From positions 36,607,888-36,671,887 of the forward strand of contig NC_087065.1 of the NCBI RefSeq assembly GCF_963678635.1: 64,000 nucleotides of DNA, given 5' to 3'. The stretch is from Symsagittifera roscoffensis. Its lineage: Eukaryota; Xenacoelomorpha; Acoela; Convolutidae. Each line of letters opens with the position of its first letter. Positions within the stretch are counted from its first letter, which is position 1. A program made the position numbers and the translations under genes. Below are positions 33,029 to 44,165 of the stretch, piece after piece. A model generated the notes under the pieces. It saw nothing but the letters and a program-made list of their open reading frames with translations. It made no database searches and had not been told where the DNA came from.

Positions 33029-34910
33029 AAAAAGTCTCGAACAGCCCTTAACTAACCAAGATTTAGAACAAATAGATTAGAATTAGACAAATACAACATT
33101 TGAAAAAAATTGTTATTTGACAAAAATTTAGTAGAAATGTTTCCACGACTCAATAGATCAGAGCCAATTTTCTGAACAATACGAGAATTATCCGGTATTG
33201 GAAGAAGACCTCGGACAAGTGACGACGTACGTCAACGAAGAAATCCACCAATCGATTTCATGACAAATCGACAAAACGAGGTCAAACTTTTATATTTAGA
33301 ATACTTCGAGCAGTAAATTAAATTTTCATTTACTGACATAAAATTTTGAAGAAACATCTTCAATAACCTTTCATGGCGCTAAACCTAATTATTATACAAT
33401 AACGATTGATAAAAACAACTCTAATCGTTCTCCTTAAAAATCTCGAGTATTAAAAACATCTTGGAAAAAATATTTATTGAATATAAAATACAAAAATTAG
33501 TTACTATAAAGCATAATTGTTAGTATATATAAATCATCCTTTCATCGCCTAAAACTTAACAGCAAATCTCAAAACATTAACATTATCAAAACTAAACACA
33601 TTACCTTTTCTTCATTTAAACCTAAAAGTTATCAAGGCTTATCCTTGTTTTCACTTTAATTAATTTCATTTAAAATAACAGACCATCAAGGCTTCCCTTG
33701 GATCTTAAAATTATTTTCACTGAAAATAAAATAAATTAACTTTATCTAAAAATTCTGATCATCAAGACTTCCCTTGGATCTTTAAATTAATTTCACTTGA
33801 ACTAAAATAAACTAACTTTATCTAAATTTCTGATCATCAAGGCTTATCCTTGGATCAAACAGAACAATTTTCTTCTCCCCCTCCCAAATTGAATTAGTGT
33901 CTAACGAAATCAAACGTCGACTCACTACCCAACCCTTATTAAAGACACAGAATTATCAGAAATTTTTCAAGAACTAAACATTCCAATTAGGATAAACAGT
34001 GAAGAACTTCGGTTACTCATCCTTCACTTGATACCCCTCTTAACTGACCCAGGATAGTACTTAAATTTAGTAAGTCATCAAATAGTATCTAACGAACTAC
34101 TTGCGTGCTAATTATACCTGAACCTTGTGGATCGATTTACTATTCTCGAACCCTTGATCACATATCACAACCCCTAAGTAAGATTGGGTAGGTCTATCTT
34201 AGCTTAGAATCAGTCACGAGAAAGAAAAAATTATTCTCAGGAATCAATACACGCTTTTCTCTCCAACCCAACAATACGACCCAATTTAAGCTAACCACAA
34301 AAAATTGTAAGAACTAACAGTTCAAGACATTAGAAATCATTAACCCAAACATTGCATCCATCATCTTAAACCTTACTTCAAGAGACAATTTAGCAAACGA
34401 ACAAACAATCATAATACACAATTGTTTAATTAACGACGAAAAATACGACCTCGTAATCACACTACACAGACAGACAATAGGATACATAAAAACAAAAAGA
34501 CAAACACTAAGAAAGAAAATTATTAACAAACAATAACAAAACATTAGGAAAGGATTTTCAAAACGAAGAAACGCGAGTACCAAAAAACTGAATTTAAAAG
34601 GTGACACAAATGAACTTACAGACACTCCGAAAATGGTTGTCCGTAAATGTTAGACACCATTTTGAGCACAGAAAAAAAAGTCTAAGACATAAATTGCACG
34701 AAAAACCCTCGAAAAACAGGCCAAAAATGGCACAATTTTTAATGGACTTTATAGGTCAAATTTTTCAACTTTTTCAAAAAATCGTAAAATTTTATTTTGC
34801 GAGACGCAATACTAGCCTTTAAGACTCAGATTAGTTAATAAAAGCAGCCCCAGAACATCAACATGGGAAATTATCGCGTCCCAACCCAAACTTCTGAAAT
34901 CCACCAAAAA
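33029..34910 (+). other. Gyp-B 5' leader with repeated hairpin motif
   Basis: No credible protein. Homologous in patches to the Gyp-E leader (55360-56700). It contains four copies of a stem motif, GATC-AT-CAAGG-loop-CCTTG-GATC, at 33631-33647, 33683-33704, 33757-33780 and 33832-33855, separated by AT-rich linkers. A 103-codon hydrophobic minus-strand frame (34625-34314) is probably a shadow of A-rich sequence. Confidence 0.55.
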
Positions 34911-34911
34911 A

Positions 34912-35192
34912 TAAGGAATTTGGGCATATTTTTCCAATTTTTTCAAAACTAGGGTCACAAAATCAAAACGTTGGACCCTAGAGATGATTTTGGGCTATGA
35001 CTGGGATAAAAAATCAGATGAATACATTTTAAATTGTGCTAGGGAGAAATTTTTTATTTTTAAGCTTTCAATATAATGAAAAACAAAGAAAACGCAAAGA
35101 AAAAAAATTGTATCCTAACAGAGTTTGAGCGTAGCAGTATTTTGCATCCCGATAAACACGCACTGCAACCTCCACCGAAATTATGGTAACCT
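34912..35192 (+). repeat. Interspersed repeat shared with Gyp-E (direct orientation)
   Basis: Matches the reverse complement of 58145-58430 at about 75-80% by eye. Landmarks include ACGTTGG.CCCTAGAGA, GATGAATACAT, GCTAGGGAGAA and TATCCTAACAGAG.TTGAGC. It sits in opposite orientations in two related Gypsy elements, so it is an independent repeat. Confidence 0.7.
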
Positions 35193-35948
35193 TTTTAGTT
35201 TTATGCAAGGGTTGCTTAACATGCCAATTAAACAAAAACACACAAGGTTATTGTCAACCCACTATAGAATCAACATGTTATAATCTACCACTACATACCC
35301 ACAATGAAGATCACTTTCATCATCCACAAATTTTAAAATTAGCTTCCGGTACACAAACCGAATGGGTTTTAAACAGAGACCAAAAACATAATGAAATTTA
35401 TCAATAAGTAACAAAAAAAATTTTACAAAGACAAAATACTAATTCCCAAATAAATTCTCGATTCACACCAGCTACACATTTAAAAATTGGAACATACGTT
35501 TTAATTCCAAATTTTACACCACAAAAAGGAATCTCTAAAAAATTACAAGCACTCCGAAAAGGACTGTATCAAAAAATTGATAAACCCACTGATATAACAT
35601 ACAAACTTACAGAGTTAAACAAAAAAGAAATCGTTCAACATCGAAACAATCTTTTACCTTATTACCCGAAAGAGTACGAATTTCGGGAACTTACTCAAAT
35701 ATACTCTTTTACAGAACTTAAAGTTATTCAAAATAGCCCAGAACAACATCAAAATCAAAGCACTGATATGTACCCCATCCAAAAACAATTAGATAAAAAG
35801 GACAAAGAACTTCCCAAACAAATATTAAAAAATTTAGACAACAGAAAAAATCACTCAAACAAAAAAAGAAAATCAAAAATTAGAAAAAAAATTATACCAC
35901 AAGATCAAAAAAAAATCTCCACATGGACAATCATTGCGACTTCGTAAT
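35183..35948 (+). pseudogene. pol: Gyp-B integrase remnant, catalytic core deleted
   Basis: It begins with CKGCLTCQLNKNTQG, the Cys pair of the integrase zinc finger. It jumps directly to HNEDHFHHPQ and DQKHNEIYQ, the region after the catalytic core, so the D,D-35-E core is gone. After an in-frame TAA at 35406 it stays open to 35948, with LKIGTYVLIPNFTPQKGISK, KKLQALRKGLYQKIDKPTDI and HRNNLLPYYPKEY. That is the GPY/F-type C-terminal domain of Gypsy integrases. A Lys-rich tail follows. Confidence 0.85.
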
Positions 35949-37951
35949 CAGCCACGAAAAGATGACAAAACATTCATCCCGCAATCTAAAATATTAAAGA
36001 AAGTTGAATTTAAAAAACCACTTTAAATTAATTGACATTTTCACCTCTTGAAGATATTTTCACGGACCGGACAATTTCTCAAAATTCATGCTGGAAAGCA
36101 CTTGAACAAACTAGTTCAAATTCAGCCAATAAGAACCTTTCCGAATCATCACCTTATTTTTGACACGAATTCTTTAGCCGACAAAAAAGCACCTTCAAGC
36201 GTATCTCTAACTATAACTTTAAGACCTCCAGGTCAAAAATAAGCAACCCGCTCAAATTTGATAACTGAAATAAACAAAACCTCAAAATTACGACCCTCCC
36301 CTATCAACTAGAACAAAAATCAACAATATTGTCCCAGCTTAGACCTGGAAATACCCGCAAGCAAAAATATTAAATTAGCCTAAAAAACAAAATCGAAATG
36401 ATCATTTAGCCTAATGTACAAATAATTCTCAAATACCCCCGATCATCCAATAAATAAAAAAAAACTAGGAAGTATTTTAATAGCCCTCCAAATTTCCCCT
36501 CTCCAAAAATTGCTTTAACCCAACCTGCTTGTCAAAAAACCAATAAATAACCCGACCACACTCGAATTGCTTTGGCCACTTCTCCAAACTAAATACATCA
36601 TTCGCTTAGTAGCTAAACTAATAACATCATCAAAAATAATCCACGACATTTTTCCGCCTGGATTCTACCCCGACGAATAAGGTAAGTACAAAATAAATAA
36701 ATTATTCTAATAAATTCGAAACAAAACTAACCATTCTTAATAAATGTTTTCTTTTTTTCTTATTTCTTCACAGGCACGATCATCAATCATCTACAAAAAA
36801 GAAAAACGAAACAAAAACAGAAAATTTTTTTCTAGAAACATAATTTTTCATTAACCAATTACAATAAATGAAGCAGTAAAATTTACCCCCAAAGCAGCAA
36901 TAAATTGATATTTGAGCTCTTTTCCCCACATGCAGAAAATATTCTTAAAATGAAATCAAGTTGATAATTTCCACCTCCCAAATAAAGCCGTTAAATTAAT
37001 AATTTTAAAGTAGTAAATAAAAAAAGTTTGCCTAGAAAATTAAAGCAGTACTAACCTTTTCAAAGACGCTTCTTTGTAGTTTTAAATATTCAAATATTTA
37101 AATCGCCCACAATCCTATCCACAACCACAAAGAATTTTTAAGATAATGAATTTAACTTTTAAATTTCACTGATAAAAACTCTAACCAGTTTTACCACATT
37201 TCGAACTTTCCTTCAACCCTATTGGAAAGGAATTATAGAATAATCCAAACTAACCAACGCAAGCTTACTAAACACCACAAACCACAACCTAACAGCATGG
37301 CTAAGAAAAAAAAACGCACGGTACCCAAATCGGATTAAAACAAGCTTAGAACTGGATAAATTATTCTCTTAAAAATAACCGAACTAAACAAGAACGCTTT
37401 TGCGATAAAAATTAATACAAGATCACAACTAAAAAGAAAATTAACAAAGATTTGTATATGTAATTAATACAATGCAGTATATAGATTACATAGAGCCCAA
37501 AGACGAGCAGCAAGGAATTTGACAACCCAATCACACTCCAACTACGGAATGGCAAAATACACCCCATATGCTGCCTACAGTCACTACACTCAACGGATTT
37601 ATAGTACGACCTGGCATCGCAGCAAAGAAAACCCATTGCAACAGAAGAATGGCCATCTCGATGTTCAAGTATACGTACAGATCCAAGTCATCAAGCACTG
37701 CATCCAAAGTCGAACTATACGACACTCTCGAATGTGATTAGAAACATTCCTATTCTCTAAAATCAACCAGCTCAACACTCATCACAACTGATCAGAAATC
37801 ATAATACGATCTCCCGAAACTATCGTGATAACATCTCTTCTTCCAAACCAGAAAAAAGAATATGCTCGCAACCTCTAAAGAAAAACACCGTCTTCCATCC
37901 TACACAACAATACAACATTGAAAAACTAAAACTCTCTAAATCCCGGATGGG
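35949..37951 (+). other. Gyp-B 3' non-coding region
   Basis: AT-rich with no domain. Homologous to 58740-60862 of Gyp-E in several blocks, so it belongs to the element. Gyp-E has an extra block of about 290 bp (59923-60222) not present here. Confidence 0.6.
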
Positions 37952-38330
37952 TGGAACCAGATCTAAACTAGTATTTATCATTGGTTATTATTTTGATATT
38001 TTATCTCTACAAAATATTAAATACTTACCAATCATACTCCATCAAACTAACAACCCACTTATTTGTAAGTGTTGAAACTACTTGTAGTTTCAACACCAGA
38101 GCAATTTGAATTAAACTTAGAATACAGTTGTTCTCATTCTGGAACTAACTCGCATAAACCGGTGTACATTAGATCTATTGAGACTAGGAGATATAAGAGT
38201 AAGATTAAGATTTGTATTAGACTAAGAAGTTGCACGAATCTATCCGGCCGAAAATAAGATAGCGTGACGAGCAGACGGTGTACCTTATCTGAAATTACTC
38301 TATGAGTTATAACCAAAAAGATATAACTCA
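37952..38330 (+). repeat. Gyp-B 3' LTR
   Basis: 379 bp, same length and ends as the 5' LTR. It is followed directly by AAGT, the right copy of the target duplication. Confidence 0.9.
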
Positions 38331-39441
38331 AAGTGTCACCGAAAGCTCCGATTAATGTTACTTTTGAACCGATGATTTTTTCTGATGTTTTTAAAAATGA
38401 ATCACATTTTTGTTACTGGTTTGAGCAGAGGATCTAAGAAGAAGAAGAAAAAGAAGAAGAAGAAGAAGAATAAGAAGAAGAAGAATAAGAACAATTAATT
38501 TAACCGAGTCTTAGATTTGAAAATTAAAACTGAGGTTTATTTTCAATTTTTATACACCACATTATCTTGAAAAGGATGACCGACGACATAAATGTTCTGC
38601 TATATGCCTAACCCAGGTATTTTTTACCTTTTTATTGGCTGATAACTCGGAAACCTAAACTCATAATGATAAAAAAAGAAAACAAAACACTACAATTGAA
38701 GAAAAAATAACTGCACGGGATTCCCACTCCAATCTTTGGGGTGGAAGACAAGTTTTTTACCACCAGGCTTTAGCTGCCTGGTAGATCCAATAATGAAACA
38801 TTGAATAGGCAAATTTTTACAATACGTCTCATTTTGCATATTTTTCTCTTGTTTTTAACAGTATAGACACCCGTATTCTACTACTCTGAATCCAGAGGGT
38901 TCCTTAGTCTGTCCTTCTAGGTACACTTCCCTCATACGATGGGTTTTACAGTAACTATAAGGCAATATCCTGCATTGGGGTTCATACTGGGTCACATGTG
39001 TTATCCATTATAAGCAAGTCACTTAAGAAAAAAATTGTTTGAAAGTTCTTCATTATTTAGAACACAATTGTTTCAACAATTGTGAACGAAAACTGTAATC
39101 TTCAAAACTACTTGAAAAGTCTGTGGGCAGTAAAATTACTTCGTATTAGGGCTCTAAAAAGCTTAGTAGCCCTTTATTGAATGGAAAATTTCTTCAAAAA
39201 GTTTTTGAAGGCTCAGCGGGCTGTTTTGGCTTTTAAATCTCCAAAACCATACGTCATTAAAATATCTCTCACTGTAAAAACAACTCACTGATATCCATTA
39301 TCTGTACCTTCGTTTTTAGCTGCACCGGATGAACAAACAGTCCATTCGTTAGTATATTTTATCAGTGCTGCCGTATCATCCGGTTTTTTATGATCTGTGG
39401 CTTATGTTAATGAGATTCACCATCATTAGAGATTCTTTGCA
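38331..39441. other. Non-coding interval with AAG repeat
   Basis: Apart from the (AAG)n run at 38436-38491 I see no gene. TTTTACAATACGTCTCAT near 38815 also occurs near 850, hinting at a minor dispersed repeat. Confidence 0.5.
38436..38491. repeat. (AAG)n microsatellite
   Basis: About 18 AAG triplets with a few AAA and AAT interruptions. Confidence 0.9.
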
Positions 39442-39598
39442 ACGACTGAAAGGAGGACAAGCAGCAAAATTCGAGCCGTTGGTGATATTCACTCTTAGGT
39501 GATTATGAAAAACTCGGAGACAACAGCAATAGGATTTGCAAAGTTGTTGAAGTTCAAGAGCATCAAACATTGTTTTCTCGAGTACTTCTCAAAGACTG
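39442..39598. repeat. 157-bp direct repeat flanking Gyp-C, left
   Basis: About 88-90% identical by eye to 45298-45453. It ends exactly at the 5' LTR start (CTCAAAGACTG then TGTCA). The right copy starts exactly after the 3' LTR end. It is far longer than an ordinary target duplication. Confidence 0.85.
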
Positions 39599-39813
39599 TG
39601 TCACATGGTTCTCATTCAGTTTATGAGAGTTCTCTGTTTCTAGCCATCAATCAGCTGTCATTTGTGGTGCTAATTAGCTCTTGACAGGTCAAGGCCTTCG
39701 ATGCTGTCTGTCACTTTTGGTTGACCTCTGTAATCACTCTTGGATATAACTTTGTAAGATTAAGTTACACTTATTGTCGGAAATTACTGTATTGAACAAG
39801 CATCGTTTTAACA
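39599..39813 (+). repeat. Gyp-C 5' LTR
   Basis: 215 bp, TGTCACATGG...TTTTAACA. About 93% identical by eye to 45083-45297. TGGCGCAGCC, the primer-binding site, follows directly. Confidence 0.88.
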
Positions 39814-40740
39814 TGGCGCAGCCAGCAGCTACAAGTGGGGGGAAAACCCCACTTGTTATCAATGGACTTTGGCATCTGAAAGGCAACGAACCGCCTTTTC
39901 TATGGGAGTTTTGGATGAATAGATTCCAGTGGAGAATGGTAGCCAAAGATTCACTAAATCCGAAAAATTTCTATTTCGTGGCAACGCTGACTGAAAACCA
40001 GATTAGAGCTTTGCCGGAGGAAACGGACGGGAATAACCAGCTAGAAAGCAAACAAACCCTGATATCACACCTATACCTGCGTCTGGGCGAGAAGGGTCAG
40101 GACGAGCTGCATACAAGACGACCGCATTTGGACCTTTCAACGAGGATTTTAGACGCGATCGAATCGGATTTCAAAAAGGAAAGAAACGAGACTTACAAAA
40201 TGTTTCAATTTCTCGCTGGGAAACAGCAGATCAACGAAAGTCTGGAGCAATTTCATTCAGTTTTAAGTGGGCTTGCCGTCAGATGCAATTTTGAGGCCTT
40301 AGAAGAACATGCGCAAAATTAATTCTGTCGATCCACCAAAACATCGGAGGAAGTTTACAAAGTTGGCCTCTCCTAACATCGTGGTGACAAATACGCAAAA
40401 TCGTACGTAGCAATACCCATTGGTGGAATCGCTGGCGACCAGGGATCATCTGGGGGAGAAACTCAAATCAAATCCCAACCAGTCGGAGTAGTACGAGGTA
40501 ATACGAGGAGGATTCAAAAATAGCCGTCCACGGGGCAGGGGCGCGGATCAAACCGAGGGAGAAATATGCCAAGCAATCGATGTTATAATTGCAATTAGCC
40601 CGAATTTACGCGGGAACATATGGAAAAATGTCCAGCAAAGAGTGCCTTGTGTTATTTTTGCCGAAAAATTGGACTTTATACTTTATGAACGTACCTGCAG
40701 GGCGAAACGCGGAGGACAGCGAGGACGCGGGGCACTGGGA
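39812..40740 (+). pseudogene. gag: Gyp-C gag (broken)
   Basis: The gag frame can start at the ATG formed by the last LTR base and the TG of the primer-binding site (MAQPAATSG). It is open to 40322 and reads RFQWRMVAKDSLNPKNFYF, TLISHLYLRLGEKGQDEL and MFQFLAGKQQINESLEQFHS, typical retrotrans_gag text. After a stop, SSGGETQIKSQPVGVVRG leads to the nucleocapsid at 40579-40678. There CYNC..PEFTREHMEKC forms a first knuckle with long spacing (CX2CX8HX3C). CYFCRKIGLY is a second knuckle whose His is Leu. Confidence 0.82.
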
Positions 40741-40793
40741 ATGATACAGGAGCATGATAGCAAGGATGATCCAACCTGGAGCATGACAGGGAC

Positions 40794-41350
40794 ATGAACG
40801 ATCTAACATCCCAGCATGAGAGCTTCATCGGTGGGATAAATCCAGTTGAATCAGTAGTACACTCCTGGGTTTCCGATAGTTCGGGAAACTACATGGTGAT
40901 GGCAGTACGACATAAGAAATTCACTGCACTCAAGATCGCTGACGCACAACTGCTAATTTGCATAAACGGGAAAACTAGTTGGGTGTGGATAGATAGTGGG
41001 TCTCCAATATCTATCTTCACCATCGGAGAGTTGTAACGAACCCTCGGAGCATCGAGTCTGAAGTTGGATGAAACCTCGGTGGAAGATAATGCATTTCTGG
41101 ACTACGGAAATAATCTTCTAAAGCTGATCGGGACAATGAAGGACAATGATCGGAATAATTCGGACAATGGAATCTAACGGATTTAAAGTGGACGCGAAGA
41201 TAAAAGTCATAGGAGGGAGTCGGCCGTCCATCATCGGAAGAAATTTGATGACAAAGTTGAGCCTGCAGTTGATTTAGCATACTCCAGGGGATCCGATCAT
41301 GTCTATCAATGAGGATCCGGGACAAGTCGCTGCACTGGACTCGTGGCACG
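40794..41350 (+). pseudogene. pro: Gyp-C protease region
   Basis: An 80-codon frame reads LLICINGKTSWVWIDSGSPI and SIFTIGEL, the Gypsy aspartic protease start with an intact Asp-Ser-Gly (40992-41000). A TAA at 41034 interrupts the protease soon after. The downstream flap and second half are readable only in other frames (GRNLMTKLSLQ near 41240). Confidence 0.75.
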
Positions 41351-41369
41351 ACTACTTCAGCGAGCAGTT

Positions 41370-41821
41370 TTTAAATCTTTTTTCGTAAGGTAGAAAAAAT
41401 CACAAATTACAAAGTGCAAGCAATTTGTTTCAAAAAATTGACATCACTACAACAAAAAAGCCGGCGAGTTCCAATCACATTGCAGGACAAGGTGGATAAC
41501 GAAATTGAAAAATTACTGAAGCAAGGTCATGTTGATAATTTAGAAGAATGTTCAGATGAAAACTTCGTATCACCAATCGTAAAAACAGTGAAAAACGACG
41601 GATCAGTGAAACTAGCGTTTGAGTCGAAAGAACTAAACAAAAGAGTGCACAAAAAAATTATCAATTGCCGAATATAGAAAGAAATAATGGACACCGTGGG
41701 GCAAACGATTAAGGAGAAGAAACCGGGGGATAATTTACTTTCGACAACCGGAGTAACACCTTTGGCGCGGAAAACGATACCCATCAAAGCATTGAAACCG
41801 CCCCGTACTGGGGTCAAGGAA
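41370..41821 (+). pseudogene. pol: Gyp-C reverse transcriptase, core deleted
   Basis: 41414-41677 has RVPITLQDKVDNEIEKLLKQ and ENFVSPIVKTVKNDGSVKLA, the RT N-terminal fingers. After a stop, MDTVGQTIKEKKPGDN continues, then the text jumps to TGVTPLARKTIPIKALKPPR. In Gyp-D that text lies after the catalytic YxDD motif. Motifs A to C are therefore deleted. Confidence 0.75.
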
Positions 41822-43490
41822 AAACTTCAGGATTTTACCTGATCAGTTATTACCGCAGATCATCGCTGACGGCCAGCGCAAGAAACAATATACTGCGACT
41901 AGTATGTAATTTTTAGATTAGTTCAAATGGTTAATAGGTCCCCAAAAATCGTTCGGTTCTTTTGGTTCAGTTATTTTTCCAATTTCACATTTACTTAAGA
42001 GCGGTTCAAGATTTTTACCTGTAGCTGTACATCTGGCACAATCTTCGGCGATCGAAGCAATAGAGCGGTATATATAAGGATACCAAATTTCCTTGCCGTG
42101 GTGAAATGCGTGGATTCGATTGTTAATCGCGGTAGTAAGGTTCATATGAATGACAAATTTTTCATCCATCCAGACAACTTTATCTTTCAAGTAAAAATCT
42201 TTTACAAATTGGGAACAATATTGATTCCTTGCATAAACTTTTCGTGAATTTGTGGACCTTTTGTTTTAAGCAATTATCTGATGGCGTTAAATTGAGGGTC
42301 AGAAACTTATTGCGATTCGATGATTGTAATTTATATAACTCAGGATGGGATGTTTTTGCTGATATTTTTATATCCTCTGGGAACAATTGAGATACAAAGG
42401 TTGTTGAGGTCCACTGGTGGAATTGTTTCGCCATGAAGTGTCGAAGGTAACGATACTTTTACACTACTTTTAATCAATCTAGTTTCTTTGCTAATTGCCT
42501 TCAAATTTGAATGTGTTGATAATTATTCTATTTCCTCATTACTACTAATTAAACTAAGGTGTTTTTCAGAAATGTTTCCAATTTCCTAAAGCTTCGGTCC
42601 ATTTTTATATAACTGTTTGATATCAAAATTTTTGTGTAGCTTCTTTCTGAATGAGTATAAGCACCGACTAAATTCTCGTTCTTTTTGCGTAACCGTGGGT
42701 TCATGCAATTCTCTTGCTTCTGATTGGTACATTTCCGCTCGCATGACTCGACGCCCTCTACTGGCGTATCGCGCAACAAAACTTTGCATGCCGCAATTCC
42801 ATGATTAGGTGACTGGTTATTATATGTAACTTACGGACCCCTGGATGTGTTTTTACCTAAATGAGTTCCCCTGGTTCCATTACTTTTGGCAAAACCGAGA
42901 GCGGTGCGTATCGATTTGATCTTAGCGAACCTTTATTAGCGAATCTTTATTGTATGTACTAATCGGCGTTCCAACATTACTCGGGTTTCTCGATAGATAA
43001 TCAGCTAAACCCATTTTCGCTCCCGGCTCAAGTTCTACTTGGAAACCGAATGGGATTAAACGATCCAGCCACCGTGTTAGGCGACTTAATATGATCTGGC
43101 TCTCTTTGTTATTGCCAATTAAGAGTGAAACTAACGCTTTATGATTTGTTACTACTTGAAACTTCCGGCTCAATATACAGTTATGAAAACGACTGCCAGC
43201 GTTTCTAATTCGTTCGTTGAGTACTTTTTTCAGCTTCGTTTAGGTACCTTGAGGTGAATGAAATCGGCCTCTACCCTTCAGGTCCTTACTGCACGAGGAT
43301 GGCACCTAAACCGTTATGACTTGCGTCGCATGTAATCTTTATATCCTTAGGAATATCGAAATGGCGAAATTGGGATAGATGCAACTTGTTTCATTAAGTT
43401 TTCGAAAGCACATTGGCCTTTCGTCGTCCGGAACGGTGCGGAGCAAGGCCGGCAAAAATTTGTGAAGGCTTTGGATTGACCCCATAAACG
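41822..43490 (-). pseudogene. pol: Inverted pol segment inside Gyp-C (RT thumb, RNase H, integrase N-terminus)
   Basis: On the minus strand, reading from 43490 down: MGSIQSLHKFLPALL (RT thumb), then FQVVTNHKALVSLL, RLTRWLDRLIPFGFQVEL and KMGLADYLSRNPS (end of RNase H and tether, 43173-42922). A linker frame (42434-42180) follows, then AINNRIHAFHHGKEIWYPYI and CARCTATGKN (integrase zinc finger), EPKEPND and FWGPINHLN (core start, 41918-42230). These are exactly the domains missing from the plus strand between 41821 and 43494. An internal inversion is therefore likely, with inverted copies of about 110-160 bp at its edges. Confidence 0.8.
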
Positions 43491-44165
43491 GAAATTAAGT
43501 GAACCAAAAGAACCGAACGAATCGGTTCAACTTGATTCATGGGGACCTATTAACTATTTGAAGTAATTAACCGATCAGATAAAATCCTGAAGTTTCTAAA
43601 AACCTACGAAGCAATCCACGGAGTACCCAGGAAAATACCAGGTGAAACCGGGTTTGTAGAGCGTATCATCGGTATCCTAAGAAACTCAATATTAACATTG
43701 GCGCAAGAAAAACATCCGGAACCCTTGAAGAAAATTTTCTAAAGGGCCCTTGGCGAACTCCGGTTCTCACAGAATGCTATATAGAAAATCTCGCCATTCG
43801 AGGTGCACCACGGTCAGGAAGCGAATTCGGTGCTAAGAAATCTAACAAAAAACCCCCCTTTAAAACCAAAATTGGTCTCAGTTGATTAAAACAGAAAATG
43901 CATGTTTAGATGAAGCTGACCCTTGCGTGAAAGATATAGAAATGCCACATCCCGCCGAAACCAACTGGGGCGTGCGGTCGGATCTTGCATATGATTTGAA
44001 GCATCGAAGCCATTTGCGTAGGCTTACAGACCAACAAATACTGTACCAAGACAATGAATTGGGCATTTTAAAGCCGAGGGTGCAAGCCGAGGAACCAGGG
44101 CCCTCCGGATCGTTATATCAGCGGGCCAGGATCATTATATCATCGGAACTTGAAAAGGTGTAAGC
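43490..44165 (+). pseudogene. pol: Gyp-C integrase core and C-terminal region (broken)
   Basis: EPKEPNESVQLDSWGPINYL resumes the integrase on the plus strand at 43500, followed by KFLKTYEAIHGVPRKIPG. It then jumps to FVERIIGILRNSILTLAQE and SPFEVHHGQEAN-like text, so the second Asp region is deleted. A long frame (43882-44163) carries CLDEADP, MPHPAETNWGVRSDLAYDLK and a Glu/Pro/Ser-rich end. It is closely related to the Gyp-D tail at 47600-47760. Confidence 0.78.

Larger units (their letters stand above)
32638..38330 (+). mobile_element. Gyp-B: internally deleted Ty3/Gypsy element with target duplication
   Basis: Two 379-bp LTRs (32638-33016 and 37952-38330) bound 4.9 kb. The insertion is flanked by AAGT on both sides (32634-32637 and 38331-38334), a 4-bp target duplication usual for Gypsy. 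The LTRs differ at about 13 positions by eye (about 96.6% identity), so the insertion is moderately young. The interior has a long leader, an integrase remnant and a long 3' region. gag, PR, RT and RNase H are absent, so it could only have moved using proteins from another copy. Confidence 0.9.

Noticed and set aside
33757-33855. Bacterial-type terminator hairpins
   Set aside because: They lie in a eukaryotic retrotransposon leader, so a rho-independent terminator reading is not sensible.
34314-34625. 103-codon hydrophobic minus-strand frame
   Set aside because: Antisense to the A-rich Gyp-B leader; the matching Gyp-E region does not keep the frame.
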